A program made the position numbers and the translations under genes. 48,990 nt of DNA from Acetobacteraceae bacterium (lineage in GTDB: Bacteria; Pseudomonadota; Alphaproteobacteria; Zavarziniales; Zavarziniaceae), in NCBI GenBank assembly GCA_947379865.1, contig CANCOY010000010.1, positions 1-48,990 on the forward strand, read 5' to 3'. Below are positions 25,797-34,894 of this stretch, piece by piece; the first letter of the stretch is position 1; every line of letters starts with the position of its first letter. The notes beneath the pieces were generated by a model. That model saw only the letters and a program-made list of their open reading frames with translations, had not been told where the DNA came from and did not search any database.

Positions 25797-25858
25797 GGGT
25801 TCGACTCGGTCCTTTGGTGGGGATCAGGGTTGAAGGTGCCACGGCAGCCTCAGGCATG

Positions 25859-25887
25859 CAGCCCTTCAGCCCTTCAGCCCTTCAGCC
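25859..25887. repeat. 8-bp tandem repeat across a stop codon
   Basis: The unit CAGCCCTT occurs 3.6 times in a row. On the minus strand the repeat begins at the end of the esterase gene, so its stop codon (25874-25876) is inside the array. Extra or lost copies would leave the protein end almost unchanged. Confidence 0.85.
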
Positions 25888-26962
25888 ACCTCAGCAGACC
25901 CTCGTTCTCTTCCCGGGGGTAGGTGTGGGAAAGATCGGCAATCTCACGGTATTGCACCGTGGCGCCTGCCTCTGCGAAGGCATCACGTGCGGCGCGCGCC
26001 ATGTCGACGGCAAACATCCAGTCGAGCGCCCCATGGATCATGGTGATGGGTGTCTGGCGCAACCGGCCTGTGTCCAGGAAACCCAGCAGCATGGGGTGGA
26101 AGCTGGCGGCCACGGGGGCCAGATGGGTAAAGGGGGCGCCTTCGCGCAGGCCGGCGAGATAGGTGAAGGTCCCCCCGTCGCTCATGCCCGTCAGCAACAG
26201 CCGGCTCTTATCCACCGGCCAAAGGCTGCCGACGTCTTCCAGAATCGCCAGCAGACGGTCGCCATCGATCTCGGGTTCCATCAGTGACCAGGTGCTGCCC
26301 TGAGATGTAGGGCAGACCAGTATGGCACCATGGGAGCGCGCATCGGCCAACCACGACCACAGGAAGTCCCGCCCATGGCCGCTGCCGCCATGGAGCGCCA
26401 TGACCAGCGGCATGGGCAGGCTTTCATCAAGATACTCCGGCACATAGACCGAATAGCCGCCCCGCTCTTGCCGGCCGTTGCCCATATGCCTGAGGCCCAC
26501 GTTCTCGCGCCGGCCATCCGCCGCGTTCACGCGGCCAAGCAGTTGGGCGTCCTTGCGGTGGGGAGGGGCCAGGAAATAGGCGCTCACTGGCGGCAGGACG
26601 GTGCAGAGCCCATAGAGAGCTTCATTCGCCCGCGCGATGTGGCGCAGGGCACGGTAGGCGATGAACACCCCGTCCGGGCTGGCCGGGGCGGCGATCAACT
26701 CGTCATAGGCACGCAGGGTGGCGGTGGCGGCTTCGTTGAGCAGAGTTCCAATGCTGGCCGCAGCGGCGGGCAGTGGAGTGGCAGAGAAGGACGCGGTGGC
26801 CAGCCGCAGCGGCGGTGCCCGGTCGGCGACAGCTTCAACGAGTTGGGCCAGATGGGGCGGGTGAAGATTGCGCCCGACAAAGACAAGCGTCTCAAGACCG
26901 GTCAGAAGGGGTCCCAGCAGGGCGCCGATGGCTGCCAGAATGGCCTGTCTCTCTGTGTCCAT
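25874..26962 (-). CDS. PHB-depolymerase/feruloyl-esterase-like alpha/beta hydrolase
   Basis: A 362-residue protein. Residues 1-165 are helical and unassigned; residues 165-362 form an alpha/beta hydrolase with oxyanion segment MALHGGSGHGRDF, nucleophile GMSDGG (Ser261), acid GALDWMF (Asp314) and ADLSHTYP (His346). This set fits the esterase/LpqC/PHB-depolymerase group. No signal peptide is seen, so it is probably cytoplasmic. It lies upstream of glcB on the same strand with a 77-bp gap, and is divergent from the ferritin-like gene. The polymer or ester it cuts is unknown. Confidence 0.8.
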   Translation of the reverse strand: MDTERQAILAAIGALLGPLLTGLETLVFVGRNLHPPHLAQLVEAVADRAPPLRLATASFSATPLPAAAASIGTLLNEAATATLRAYDELIAAPASPDGVFIAYRALRHIARANEALYGLCTVLPPVSAYFLAPPHRKDAQLLGRVNAADGRRENVGLRHMGNGRQERGGYSVYVPEYLDESLPMPLVMALHGGSGHGRDFLWSWLADARSHGAILVCPTSQGSTWSLMEPEIDGDRLLAILEDVGSLWPVDKSRLLLTGMSDGGTFTYLAGLREGAPFTHLAPVAASFHPMLLGFLDTGRLRQTPITMIHGALDWMFAVDMARAARDAFAEAGATVQYREIADLSHTYPREENEGLLRWLKG

Positions 26963-27085
26963 GCCATCCGCCCCGCTTGATTGATTTCAGCGGCGAGCAT
27001 AAGCGGCGCATGTGGGGGAGCCTAGCCTCGTCTTGCCAAGCCGTGCTTCACTGAAGGCTGGTAAATCCACAGATGAGATCCAGAC

Positions 27086-27574
27086 ATGAGCACGACAATG
27101 GCCTTTCCGCGCACCACCGATGAGGCCTATGCCTATATCAACCAGGTTGCGACACCCACGGTTCATGACTTCAAGGTCATGGTCATGCTCGAGGCGGCAG
27201 GCCAGGCCCTGTACGAGGGCCTTGCTGCCGATGCCACCAACGAGAACGTGCGCCAGCTCCTGTCCAACAATGCCATCGAGGAACTGGGCCATGCCGAGCG
27301 CCTGATCGAGGTCATTCGCCGGGTTTCCGGTGAAACCTTCGCCGCCCCGGCGCGCGCGGACAATCCCTATGTGCCGGCACCGGGCAGCGTGCCGCTCAGC
27401 CGTGGTTTCCTGGGTGGCGTGGTCACCGGGGAACTCCAGGGTGAGGCCCTCTATGAAGCCTGGGCCGCACTTCAGCCCGACGCCGAGGTGGCCCGCTTGC
27501 TGCGCCTCAACGGCCGGGAAGAGCGGACCCACAGTGAACGCGCCCAGCAGGCCCTGGATCTGCTGCCGGCCTGA
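27086..27574 (+). CDS. ferritin-like diiron protein
   Basis: A 162-residue, mostly helical protein. It has the two half-sites expected of a diiron four-helix bundle: Glu in MLEAAGQALYEGL with EELGHAERL (E-x2-H), then GELQGEALYEAW with NGREERTHSERA (E-x2-H). These are bacterioferritin/rubrerythrin-type ligands. It may store iron, protect DNA or oxidise a substrate; the rubredoxin domain of rubrerythrin is absent. The gene is divergent from the esterase across about 120 bp and stands alone, followed by a 333-bp regulatory gap before the RND transporter. Confidence 0.82.
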   Translation: MSTTMAFPRTTDEAYAYINQVATPTVHDFKVMVMLEAAGQALYEGLAADATNENVRQLLSNNAIEELGHAERLIEVIRRVSGETFAAPARADNPYVPAPGSVPLSRGFLGGVVTGELQGEALYEAWAALQPDAEVARLLRLNGREERTHSERAQQALDLLPA

Positions 27575-27614
27575 TTGAAACGGCCCGGGCCTTTGTCTGG
27601 GCGTATGGCACGGG

Positions 27615-27647
27615 TTACTGACGATTTGTCTGACATTTCGTCAGTAA
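27615..27647. promoter_or_regulatory. 33-bp near-perfect palindrome, putative operator
   Basis: The sequence is symmetric about T27631, with 14 of 16 base pairs matching. The outer arms are TTACTGACG (27615-27623) and CGTCAGTAA (27639-27647); the inner core is TGTC-T-GACA (27627-27635). Length and double symmetry suit a TetR-type repressor binding as two dimers. It lies about 260 bp upstream of the RND gene and 40 bp after the ferritin-like gene. The regulator is not encoded in the window, so the assignment is inferred. Confidence 0.55.
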
Positions 27648-27874
27648 TTCTGCTTTTGCTGCCTTTGCTGCCGCGTTGCAACAATAGATGCGGCAATGCA
27701 ACAAAAAAATCCGCCGATTTTACCGGCGACCATCAAGTAAAGGGTTCGGATGTGTCCTTTCTCATGTCATGATGGGGAGGATGCCGACCTGTGAACGGGA
27801 AGGCGTCAGGGGAGAAATCAGGCGGCGGCAACGGGCATATCCCCCGGGCGGCCCCTGTGATGAACGATAACCGA

Positions 27875-27889
27875 ATGGTCCCAGACCAT
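27875..27889. repeat. inverted repeat just upstream of the RND start
   Basis: ATGGTC and GACCAT form a perfect 6-bp inverted repeat around CCA, 18 bp before the RND start codon and next to its ribosome site. It could be an operator half or an mRNA hairpin limiting ribosome access. Confidence 0.35.
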
Positions 27890-27907
27890 CGCGAGGGGGC
27901 AGGATAG

Positions 27908-30424
27908 ATGCAACGCGTTGAAGATATAATTTTTGGAGCCCGCGCCTACATTCTGGCGGTGCTGCTGCTTGTCACCATTGGGATGCTGTACTTTGCGACG
28001 CAGCTGCGCATGGATGCCGGCTTTGAAAAGATGCTGCCCCTTGGTCATCCCTATATCGATACCTACAAGGACATCGAAAAGAAGGACGATCGCTTCCTTG
28101 GTGCCAACCGGGTAATCGTCGTGGTGTCCCTCGACTGCGAAAACGGCGCGCCGAAGGAAACCAATTGCCAGGACACCGGCGCCAAGCATGGCGACATCTA
28201 CACGCCTGACTTCCTCGCCCTCCTGAAAAAGGTAACGGACGAAGTCTTCTACATCCCCGGCATCGCCCGTGGCAGCGTGACCTCGGTCTGGACCCCGAAC
28301 ACCCGCTTCTTCACCATTGAGGAAGACGGCGTTTCGTCCCACGACGTGATCCCCGCCACCTTCCGCATTGCACCCACCGATGACGAGGCCTCCATCAAGG
28401 TGAAGATGGACATGGTCCGCATCAATGCGGTGAAGGCCAATCTGGTTGGCAAGCTGGTGGCCAAGGATTTCCGCTCGGCCATGATTGCGGCCGACCTGCA
28501 GGAGTTCGACCCCTCCACCGGCAAGAAGACCGACTATATCGACGTGGCGCACCGGCTTGAGACCCTGGTCCGGGCCAAGTACCTCAGCGACAAGGTCGAC
28601 ATCAAGGTCATCGGTTTCTCCAAGCTGATCGGCGACATTGCCGATGGCGCCAAGTCGGTTGTGGGCTTCTTCATCGTCGCCTTTATCCTGACCGTGCTGA
28701 TGCTGTACCTGTATTGCCGGTCGTGGATCCTGACATGGGTTACGGTGTCGTCTTCGCTGTGCTCACTGACCTGGCAATTCGGCATCCTGCACCTCATCGG
28801 TTTCGGCCTTGATCCGCTGGCCGTGCTGGTGCCCTTCCTCGTCTTTGCCATCGGCGTTTCCCACGGTGTGCAGCAGTGCAACATGGCGGGTGCTGAAATT
28901 GCGGCGGGCAAGACCAAGGAACAGGCCGCCCGCAACACCTTCACCTTCCTGCTGATCCCGGGCGTGGTGGCGCTGTCCACCTGTCTGGCCGGCTTTGCCA
29001 CGCTCTACATCATCAACATCCGCATGATCCAGGAACTGGCGATCACGGCGTCCATCGGTGTGGCGCTGAAGATCATCTCCAACCTGATCATGCTGCCGCT
29101 GCTGATCTCTTATGTGGCACCGACCAGTGCCTATGCGGTGCGCGTGCAGAAGTCGATGGCCAGCCGCGAACGCTATTGGCCGATGCTGGCGCGCATCGCC
29201 CTGCCGCGGAATGCCTTTATCCTGATCGCCGTTTGCATTGGCATCGGCGGGCTGTCGATGTTCATGTCACACGGCGTCAAGGCCCTGGTGCCCTATGCCA
29301 AGCCCAATCCCGTTGGTGTGGTAGAGACGCTCACCACCAATCTGTCGCGTGGCCTCCAGATCGGTGACGTCTATGCAGGCGCCGCCGAACTGCGGATGAA
29401 CAGCCGCTACAACAAGGACATTCTCTATATCGCCGACCACTTCAACCTCGGCCTCAACATCCTGACCGTGATCATCGAGGCACCTGATGGCGCCTGCGTT
29501 GATTACAAGGTCATGGGATTGCTCGACCGCTTCCAGTGGAAAATGGCCAATGTCGAGGGGGTTCGCTCTTCGGTTGGCCTGCCTGTCATGGCCAAGAAGA
29601 TCTCGGTCCTCTGGCGTGAAGGTAACCTCAAGTGGCATGGGCTTCCCCGCCGTTCGGAAGTCATTGCCCAGGCAACCAGCCAGATCGATCAGGACTCCGG
29701 CCTGCTGAATTCCAAATGCACGCTGCTGCCCCTGAACATCTACACAACCGATACCATGGCGGCCACGGTCAGCCGGATTGTGGCGGCGGTGAAGGACTTC
29801 AGGTCGCAGCCAGAGAATCAGATCGAGGGCATTTCGATCCGTCTGGCTACGGGCAATGTCGGCATTACAGCGGCCACGAACGAGGCGGTTGCGGCGGCGG
29901 AAATTCCGATGCTGCTCTACGTCTATGCCGTGGTCATGGGCCTTGTGCTGCTGACTTATCGTGAATGGCGCGGGTCTGTGTGCTGCGTGCTGCCACTCAT
30001 CCTTGCCACCATGATCGGCAACGCGGTGCTGACGGTGGCCGGCATTGGTCTGAAGATCTCGACCCTGCCGGTGCTGGCGATCGCCGTGGGTATCGGCGTC
30101 GACTATGGCATCTATGGCTACAACCGCATCCAGCGCTATATGGCGGCGGGCCGTAATCCTCATGCGGCCTATCTCCAGGCCCTGAACGATGTGGGTTCGG
30201 CCACCATGTTCACGGGCTTCACCCTGTCCGTCGGCGTGCTGACCTGGGGCTTCTCTGCGCTTCAGTTCCAGGCCGACATGGGGCTGCTGCTCAGCTTCAT
30301 GTTCATGATCAACATGGTCGGCGCCGTCACGCTGCTGCCCGCGCTGATCGCTGCCATCGAGTACATCGCTCCGCGCAAGATTACCGAGTTCGCGCCGGAG
30401 CCCACCTCGATCCACGGCCACTGA
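27908..30424 (+). CDS. RND-superfamily transporter, MMPL type
   Basis: An 838-residue inner-membrane transporter with the duplicated RND plan: TM1 near residues 11-30, a soluble porter domain to about residue 245, five helices to about 410, TM7 near 435-455, a second porter domain, and a final helix block from about residue 670. The first block has VFAIGVSHGVQQCNM and the second has AIAVGIGVDYGIYGYNRI with the buried acid, as in MMPL/HpnN-like lipid exporters. No membrane-fusion protein or outer-membrane channel is adjacent, so it probably moves a lipid or hydrophobic compound on its own. A long upstream region with a palindrome suggests repressor control, and a strong terminator follows. Confidence 0.9.
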   Translation: MQRVEDIIFGARAYILAVLLLVTIGMLYFATQLRMDAGFEKMLPLGHPYIDTYKDIEKKDDRFLGANRVIVVVSLDCENGAPKETNCQDTGAKHGDIYTPDFLALLKKVTDEVFYIPGIARGSVTSVWTPNTRFFTIEEDGVSSHDVIPATFRIAPTDDEASIKVKMDMVRINAVKANLVGKLVAKDFRSAMIAADLQEFDPSTGKKTDYIDVAHRLETLVRAKYLSDKVDIKVIGFSKLIGDIADGAKSVVGFFIVAFILTVLMLYLYCRSWILTWVTVSSSLCSLTWQFGILHLIGFGLDPLAVLVPFLVFAIGVSHGVQQCNMAGAEIAAGKTKEQAARNTFTFLLIPGVVALSTCLAGFATLYIINIRMIQELAITASIGVALKIISNLIMLPLLISYVAPTSAYAVRVQKSMASRERYWPMLARIALPRNAFILIAVCIGIGGLSMFMSHGVKALVPYAKPNPVGVVETLTTNLSRGLQIGDVYAGAAELRMNSRYNKDILYIADHFNLGLNILTVIIEAPDGACVDYKVMGLLDRFQWKMANVEGVRSSVGLPVMAKKISVLWREGNLKWHGLPRRSEVIAQATSQIDQDSGLLNSKCTLLPLNIYTTDTMAATVSRIVAAVKDFRSQPENQIEGISIRLATGNVGITAATNEAVAAAEIPMLLYVYAVVMGLVLLTYREWRGSVCCVLPLILATMIGNAVLTVAGIGLKISTLPVLAIAVGIGVDYGIYGYNRIQRYMAAGRNPHAAYLQALNDVGSATMFTGFTLSVGVLTWGFSALQFQADMGLLLSFMFMINMVGAVTLLPALIAAIEYIAPRKITEFAPEPTSIHGH

Positions 30425-30464
30425 TCCCGCCGCAGATCCAGACAGCCGGGTTTGGCTGAAACAG

Positions 30465-30500
30465 GGGGCCGGTCACCGCAGGGTGGCCGGCCCCTTCGTC
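30465..30500 (+). terminator. intrinsic terminator after the RND gene
   Basis: The 13-bp arms 30465-30477 and 30482-30494 pair with one G-T wobble around a GCAG loop, followed by TTCGTCATT. It is a very stable GC stem about 40 bp after the stop. Confidence 0.7.
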
Positions 30501-30594
30501 ATTCAGAGGCCATGGTCCATGCAACAGGGGCGGCTTGATCTCACAGGCCTCAGGCCCGACCCTAGCGATCGGGAAAAGCGGGGAGGAGCATTCC

Positions 30595-31377
30595 ATGAAG
30601 ATTGAAGGCAAGATTGTCGTCGTCACCGGCGGCGCGGATGGCATTGGCCGTGGCCTGTGCGACCGCTTCCACCAGGAGAAGGCCAAGGCCATCGTGGTGG
30701 TGGACATTGACGGTGCAAAGGCGGCCGAAGTCGCGCGCGCCGTTGGCGGAATTTCCTTCCAGGCGGACGTCTCCAAGGAGGCCGACATCATCCGTGTGGT
30801 TGAGGAAACCGAAGCCCAGGTTGGCCCCATCGACCTGTTTGTTTCCAACGCCGGCATCGGGGCGCCGGGCGAATCCTTTCACAGCGTGGGCTCGGCGTCG
30901 AATGACGTCTGGCAGCATGTGTGGGAAGTGAACCTGATGGCCCATGTCTATGCGGCCCGGGCCCTGCTGCCGCGCATGATTGCCCGGGGCGGCGGATACT
31001 TCCTGAACACGGCGTCTGCCGCTGGCCTGCTGACGCAGGTTGGCAGTGCGGTCTATTCGGTGACCAAGCATGCCGCTGTCGCCTTTGCGGAAAGCCTCGC
31101 GATCACCCACCGTGACGAGGGCATTCGCGTCTCGGTACTCTGTCCGCAGGCGGTTGATACGCCATTGCTGCGCCTGGCTGGCGAAGGCACCCAGAATGTG
31201 GACGGCGTCTTGAGCCCGGCTGAGGTGGCGGCCTGCGTGGTCGAGGCGCTGGACCGGGAAACCTTCCTGGTTCTGCCCCACCCTCAGGTGCTGGGCTATA
31301 TGCAGAACAAGACCGGCAACTATGACCGCTGGATCGGTGGCATGGTGAAACTGCGTCGGCGCTACGATCAGGGCTGA
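30595..31377 (+). CDS. short-chain dehydrogenase/reductase (SDR)
   Basis: A 260-residue classical SDR. The cofactor motif is VVVTGGADGIGRGL (TGxxxGxG) near residue 10, followed by VSNAGIG, and the catalytic Ser in NTASAAG with YSVTK. An acidic residue after the second strand (VVDID) points to NAD(H). It oxidises or reduces an alcohol/ketone; the substrate is unknown. ATG 30595 has GGAGGAG upstream and starts directly at the fold. It sits between the RND terminator and a long hairpin of its own, so it is probably a single-gene transcript. Confidence 0.9.
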   Translation: MKIEGKIVVVTGGADGIGRGLCDRFHQEKAKAIVVVDIDGAKAAEVARAVGGISFQADVSKEADIIRVVEETEAQVGPIDLFVSNAGIGAPGESFHSVGSASNDVWQHVWEVNLMAHVYAARALLPRMIARGGGYFLNTASAAGLLTQVGSAVYSVTKHAAVAFAESLAITHRDEGIRVSVLCPQAVDTPLLRLAGEGTQNVDGVLSPAEVAACVVEALDRETFLVLPHPQVLGYMQNKTGNYDRWIGGMVKLRRRYDQG

Positions 31378-31386
31378 AAATGCTCC

Positions 31387-31440
31387 GCATGCGGGATGAC
31401 CTGACCTTTTGTCCGGTGGGCATCCCGCATGCAATTTGCT
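31387..31440 (+). terminator. long hairpin after the SDR gene
   Basis: GCATGCGGGATG (31387-31398) and CATCCCGCATGC (31421-31432) form a perfect 12-bp stem with a 22-nt loop, followed by AATTTGC. It probably separates the SDR transcript from the secretion operon that starts 55 bp later. Confidence 0.6.
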
Positions 31441-31487
31441 AGTAATGATGTGTCGCTATCTTGGGTTTGGTTGTCGCGGGAGACATC

Positions 31488-33236
31488 ATGGGCGCCGTCG
31501 TGGCCAGCAACCTGGGTGGTCGAGCCGCGGGCCTTCCGTCGGCTGACGGCTGGCAGGCGTTCACAGCCTGGGCCGAGGCTGAGGGCCTGATCGAGGCGCT
31601 TGGTCTTGAACGTGCCCGGCGGGTTGCCGCTGAAACGTCACAAAGCCTGTCGGGTGCCCTGACGCAGCTTGGCCTGGTCTCTGAACTGGGGCTTGCTGAA
31701 GGGCTTGCCCGTTTTCTGCGGTTGTCGGTTGCGACCGCTGGCAGTTACCCGGCAGCCCCCGTCCTGCCGGATCGCCTGCATGCCCGCTTTTTGCGCCGCG
31801 CCCGGGTTGTGCCACTGTCCGCAGATACCCATGGGCTGACCGTAGCGACGGCTGACCCCCTGGATCCGTTCCTGGTTCAGTCCCTTAGCCTTGCCACCGG
31901 ACGTGCCGTCGCACTGCAGGTGGCAGTCCCCATCGAGCTTGAGGCAGCCCTTGACCGGCTCTATCCCGAGGGCATGTCCACCGAGGCGGCGGAGGCAGGC
32001 CTGCCCGAGGCCGAACTCTCTGGCGACGATACCGAACGGCTCAAGGATCTGGCCAGTGAGGCGCCGGTCATTCGCCTCGTCAACCAGTTGCTTTCGCGGG
32101 CGGTAGAGACCCGCGCCTCCGATATTCACATTGAACCGTTCGAGGATCAGCTGCGCATCCGCTACCGCTATGATGGCGTGCTGCATGAGGTGGAGCAGGC
32201 CGCTGCCCGCCTTGCCCCGGCGGTCATTTCGCGCATCAAGATCATGGCGCGTCTCGACATTGCCGAGCGCCGCCTGCCCCAGTATGGCCGCATCAAGCTG
32301 GCGGTGCGCGGCCAGGAGGTTGATTTTCGTGTTTCGACCTTGCCCTCGCTTCACGGCGAGACGGTGGTCCTGCGCGTACTGGACCGCAATGCGGTGGAAT
32401 TTGACTATGCCAGCCTGGGCCTGCCCGCCGACGTGACGACGCGGCTGGAAGCCCTGCTGGAACTGCCAAATGGCATGGTCCTTGTGACCGGGCCAACGGG
32501 CAGCGGCAAGACGACAACGCTTTATACGGGTCTGCGGCAACTGAACTCGGTGACGCGCAACATCGTCACCGTCGAGGACCCCATTGAATACCAGTTGGCC
32601 GGAATCAATCAGATCCAGGTCAAGCCGCAGATTGGCCTGACCTTTGCCAACCTTCTGCGGTCCATCCTGCGTCAGGACCCTGATGTCATCATGATCGGCG
32701 AGATCCGCGACGGGGAGACGGCGCAGATCGCCGTTCAGGCCTCGCTGACCGGCCATCTGATGCTCTCCACCCTGCACACCAATACGGCGGCGGCGGCGGT
32801 TACCCGCCTGCGCGACATGGGGTTGGAGGACTATCTGATCTCCGCAGTGCTGCGCGGTGTTCTGGCCCAGCGTCTGGTGCGACGGTTGTGCGAACGCTGC
32901 CGGACCCATGAGCCCATGCCTGCCGAACTGATCAGGCGCTTTGGTGTTGATATGCGACCGGCTGCAGAACATGGCGGCGCGTTGCGCCTCTATCGGGCGG
33001 TGGGCTGTTCCCACTGTCGCAACACGGGCTACCGAGGCCGGGAAGCCATTACCGAGCTTCTGGTCCCGGATGAGGCCATACGCCAGCTGATCATTGCGCG
33101 GACCGATCACCAGCGGATCGAGCGGGCGGCGGTTGCCGCCGGCATGCGCACCATGTGGCAGGCTGGGCTCGACGCCGCCCTTGCCGGCCGAACCACCATC
33201 GAGGAAGTGATGCGAGGCATCCAGGCCGAGGACTAG
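31488..33236 (+). CDS. gspE: type II secretion ATPase GspE
   Basis: A 582-residue cytoplasmic hexameric ATPase that powers pseudopilus assembly. It has an N1E-like N-domain (residues 1-190), then RASDIHIEPFEDQLRIRYR, Walker A GPTGSGKTTT near residue 335, Asp box/Walker B DPDVIMIGEIRDGETAQIA near 400, HTNTAAAAVTRL, and the tetracysteine zinc site CERC...CSHC (about 468 and 507) typical of GspE and PilB. ATG 31488 has GGGAGA upstream; the frame goes back to a TTG at 31461. It is the first gene of the secretion run, with gspF 4 nt after its stop. Confidence 0.95.
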   Translation: MGAVVASNLGGRAAGLPSADGWQAFTAWAEAEGLIEALGLERARRVAAETSQSLSGALTQLGLVSELGLAEGLARFLRLSVATAGSYPAAPVLPDRLHARFLRRARVVPLSADTHGLTVATADPLDPFLVQSLSLATGRAVALQVAVPIELEAALDRLYPEGMSTEAAEAGLPEAELSGDDTERLKDLASEAPVIRLVNQLLSRAVETRASDIHIEPFEDQLRIRYRYDGVLHEVEQAAARLAPAVISRIKIMARLDIAERRLPQYGRIKLAVRGQEVDFRVSTLPSLHGETVVLRVLDRNAVEFDYASLGLPADVTTRLEALLELPNGMVLVTGPTGSGKTTTLYTGLRQLNSVTRNIVTVEDPIEYQLAGINQIQVKPQIGLTFANLLRSILRQDPDVIMIGEIRDGETAQIAVQASLTGHLMLSTLHTNTAAAAVTRLRDMGLEDYLISAVLRGVLAQRLVRRLCERCRTHEPMPAELIRRFGVDMRPAAEHGGALRLYRAVGCSHCRNTGYRGREAITELLVPDEAIRQLIIARTDHQRIERAAVAAGMRTMWQAGLDAALAGRTTIEEVMRGIQAED

Positions 33237-33240
33237 AGGC

Positions 33241-34461
33241 GTGCCGCGTTTTGATTATGTCGCCATTGATCCAACCGGCGCCGTGCGCCGGGGTTCGATG
33301 GATGCCGCCGACGAGGCAAGCCTGATCGCGCGCCTCCAGCGGGATGGTCATGTGCCCATGCGCACATCGCCGGCGGAAGTGCGCGGGCGCCTTGCCACCC
33401 TGCTGACCCGCGACATTGGTGGCGGGGGGCTTGGCCATCAGGACCGCACCGACCTCACCCGCGAACTCGCCACCCTGCTTGCAGCCGGGCAGGACCTTGA
33501 CCGGGCCCTGCGTTTCGTTGCCGAGACCTCCACCTCGCGGCGGCGGCGAACGGTGATTGAGCGGGTCCGCGAACGGCTGCGAAGCGGCAGCTCGCTGGCA
33601 GCCGCACTTGCGGCGGAGCCGGGCAGCTTTCCGCGCCTCTACATCGGCCTTGTCCGCGCCGGTGAGGCTGGTGGCAACCTTGGGGAGACGCTGGAGCGGC
33701 TGGCCCGTCTGCTTGAGCGCCAGCGCAGCCTGTCACTCACCATCCGGTCGGCCCTGGTCTATCCGACCATTCTGGTGATTGCGGGCCTTGGCTCCATCAT
33801 CTTTCTGGTCGGCACGGTTCTGCCCCAGTTCGTGCCCATGTTCGCCCAGAGCGGGGTGCCGATCCCCACCGCAACCCGCGTGCTCCTCGCCTTGGGTGAT
33901 GCGGTCCGCCATGGCGCTCCGTGGGCGCTGCTGGCACTTCCCTTTGTGATCCTCGGCGCGCGGCAGGCCCTGGCCCGACCACGGGTTCGCCGGCTTGCCG
34001 ATGCCGCCGTGCTTCGCCTGCCACTGCTTGGGCCTTTGCTGCGAGAGGGGCTGGCGGCAGGTTTTGCCCGCACCTTTGGGACCCTGCTAGGCAATGGCGT
34101 GCCGCTGATCGGGGCGCTGGCGATTGCCCAGGAAACCCTTGGCAATGTGGTGGCGGTGGAGGCGGTGCGCCGGGCCAGTGACAGTGCGCGGGATGGCGCT
34201 GGTGTTGCCCGCGCACTTGAGGCGGCCGGCGTGTTTCCGCCGCGCCTTGTCCTGTTGCTGCGCCTTGGCGAGGAAACGGCCCGTCTGGCCGAGACAGCCA
34301 TTCAGGCGGCAGACATTCACGAGGAGCGCCTGGGGGCGATGATCCAGCGCCTGATGGCCGTGATGGTGCCAGCCATCACCCTGATCATGGGGCTGGCGGT
34401 GGCCGGCATTGTGGCCTCCTTGCTTACAGCCATGCTGAGCATCAATGACCTCGCGCTCTGA
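33241..34461 (+). CDS. gspF: type II secretion inner-membrane platform protein GspF
   Basis: A 406-residue polytopic protein with two repeated GspF domains, each with a cytoplasmic helical part. LTRELATLLAAGQDLDRALRF near residue 73 and GLAAGFARTFGTLLGNGVPL near residue 270 are the paired conserved starts; hydrophobic helices lie near 170-200, 220-240 and 375-400. The start is a GTG directly after gspE, coding PRFDYVAIDPTG, the usual opening of the family. It overlaps gspH by 17 nt, a sign of tight coupling. It anchors the ATPase to the pseudopilus assembly. Confidence 0.95.
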   Translation: MPRFDYVAIDPTGAVRRGSMDAADEASLIARLQRDGHVPMRTSPAEVRGRLATLLTRDIGGGGLGHQDRTDLTRELATLLAAGQDLDRALRFVAETSTSRRRRTVIERVRERLRSGSSLAAALAAEPGSFPRLYIGLVRAGEAGGNLGETLERLARLLERQRSLSLTIRSALVYPTILVIAGLGSIIFLVGTVLPQFVPMFAQSGVPIPTATRVLLALGDAVRHGAPWALLALPFVILGARQALARPRVRRLADAAVLRLPLLGPLLREGLAAGFARTFGTLLGNGVPLIGALAIAQETLGNVVAVEAVRRASDSARDGAGVARALEAAGVFPPRLVLLLRLGEETARLAETAIQAADIHEERLGAMIQRLMAVMVPAITLIMGLAVAGIVASLLTAMLSINDLAL

Positions 34462-34894
34462 AGCCGGCTTCACGCTGGTGGAGATCCTGGTGGTTCTGGC
34501 CATCATCGGCCTGGCGCTGGGTCTGATTGCGGTGCGCGGGTCGCCGGGTAATCGGACATTGGCCCTTGAGGCGGCCGCCACAGGGATTGCCGAGGACCTG
34601 CGCCAGGCCCGGGGGCAGGCGGTATATGGCAATGCCCCCGTGCGCCTGATGATCGATCTGGAACGGCGAACCTGGGGGCTGGCCAATGCGCCGCGCCATA
34701 CGCTGCCACCAGAGGTTGCGGTTGAGTTCCTGACCATTGCCAGCGCCGTGGTCGGCAAGGGCGTGGCGGGTGTCGAGTTTGCCCCGGATGGCAGTTCGAC
34801 GGGCGGCACCATTACCCTGCGCGACGGGGCAAGGGTGGTGCGCATCACCATTGATTGGTTGACCGGCCGGGTCAGGATTGCCCATGAGGCATGA
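34445..34894 (+). CDS. gspH: minor pseudopilin GspH
   Basis: A 149-residue pseudopilin. The N-terminus is a short leader MTSRSEAG followed by FTLVEILVVLAIIGLALGLI: a prepilin peptidase cleavage site after Gly8 and the hydrophobic helix with Glu at +5. A variable C-terminal domain follows (RQARGQAVYGNAPVRLMID fits GspH). It overlaps the end of gspF by 17 nt and gspI by 11 nt. The order after gspF and before gspI supports GspH over other minor pseudopilins. Confidence 0.88.
   Translation: MTSRSEAGFTLVEILVVLAIIGLALGLIAVRGSPGNRTLALEAAATGIAEDLRQARGQAVYGNAPVRLMIDLERRTWGLANAPRHTLPPEVAVEFLTIASAVVGKGVAGVEFAPDGSSTGGTITLRDGARVVRITIDWLTGRVRIAHEA

Larger units (their letters stand above)
27575..27907. 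other. intergenic region upstream of the RND transporter
   Basis: These 333 bp hold no convincing gene. They contain a long palindrome at 27615-27647, TTGCAACA-rich sequence around 27675-27710, and a second small inverted repeat ATGGTC-CCA-GACCAT (27875-27889) ending 18 bp before the transporter start. A ribosome site AGGGGGCAGGA precedes the ATG at 27908. The promoter itself could not be placed with confidence. Confidence 0.6.

Noticed and set aside
27575..27772. 65-codon ORF in the gap before the RND gene
   Set aside because: It overlaps the long palindrome, has no ribosome site and its translation shows no conserved feature.
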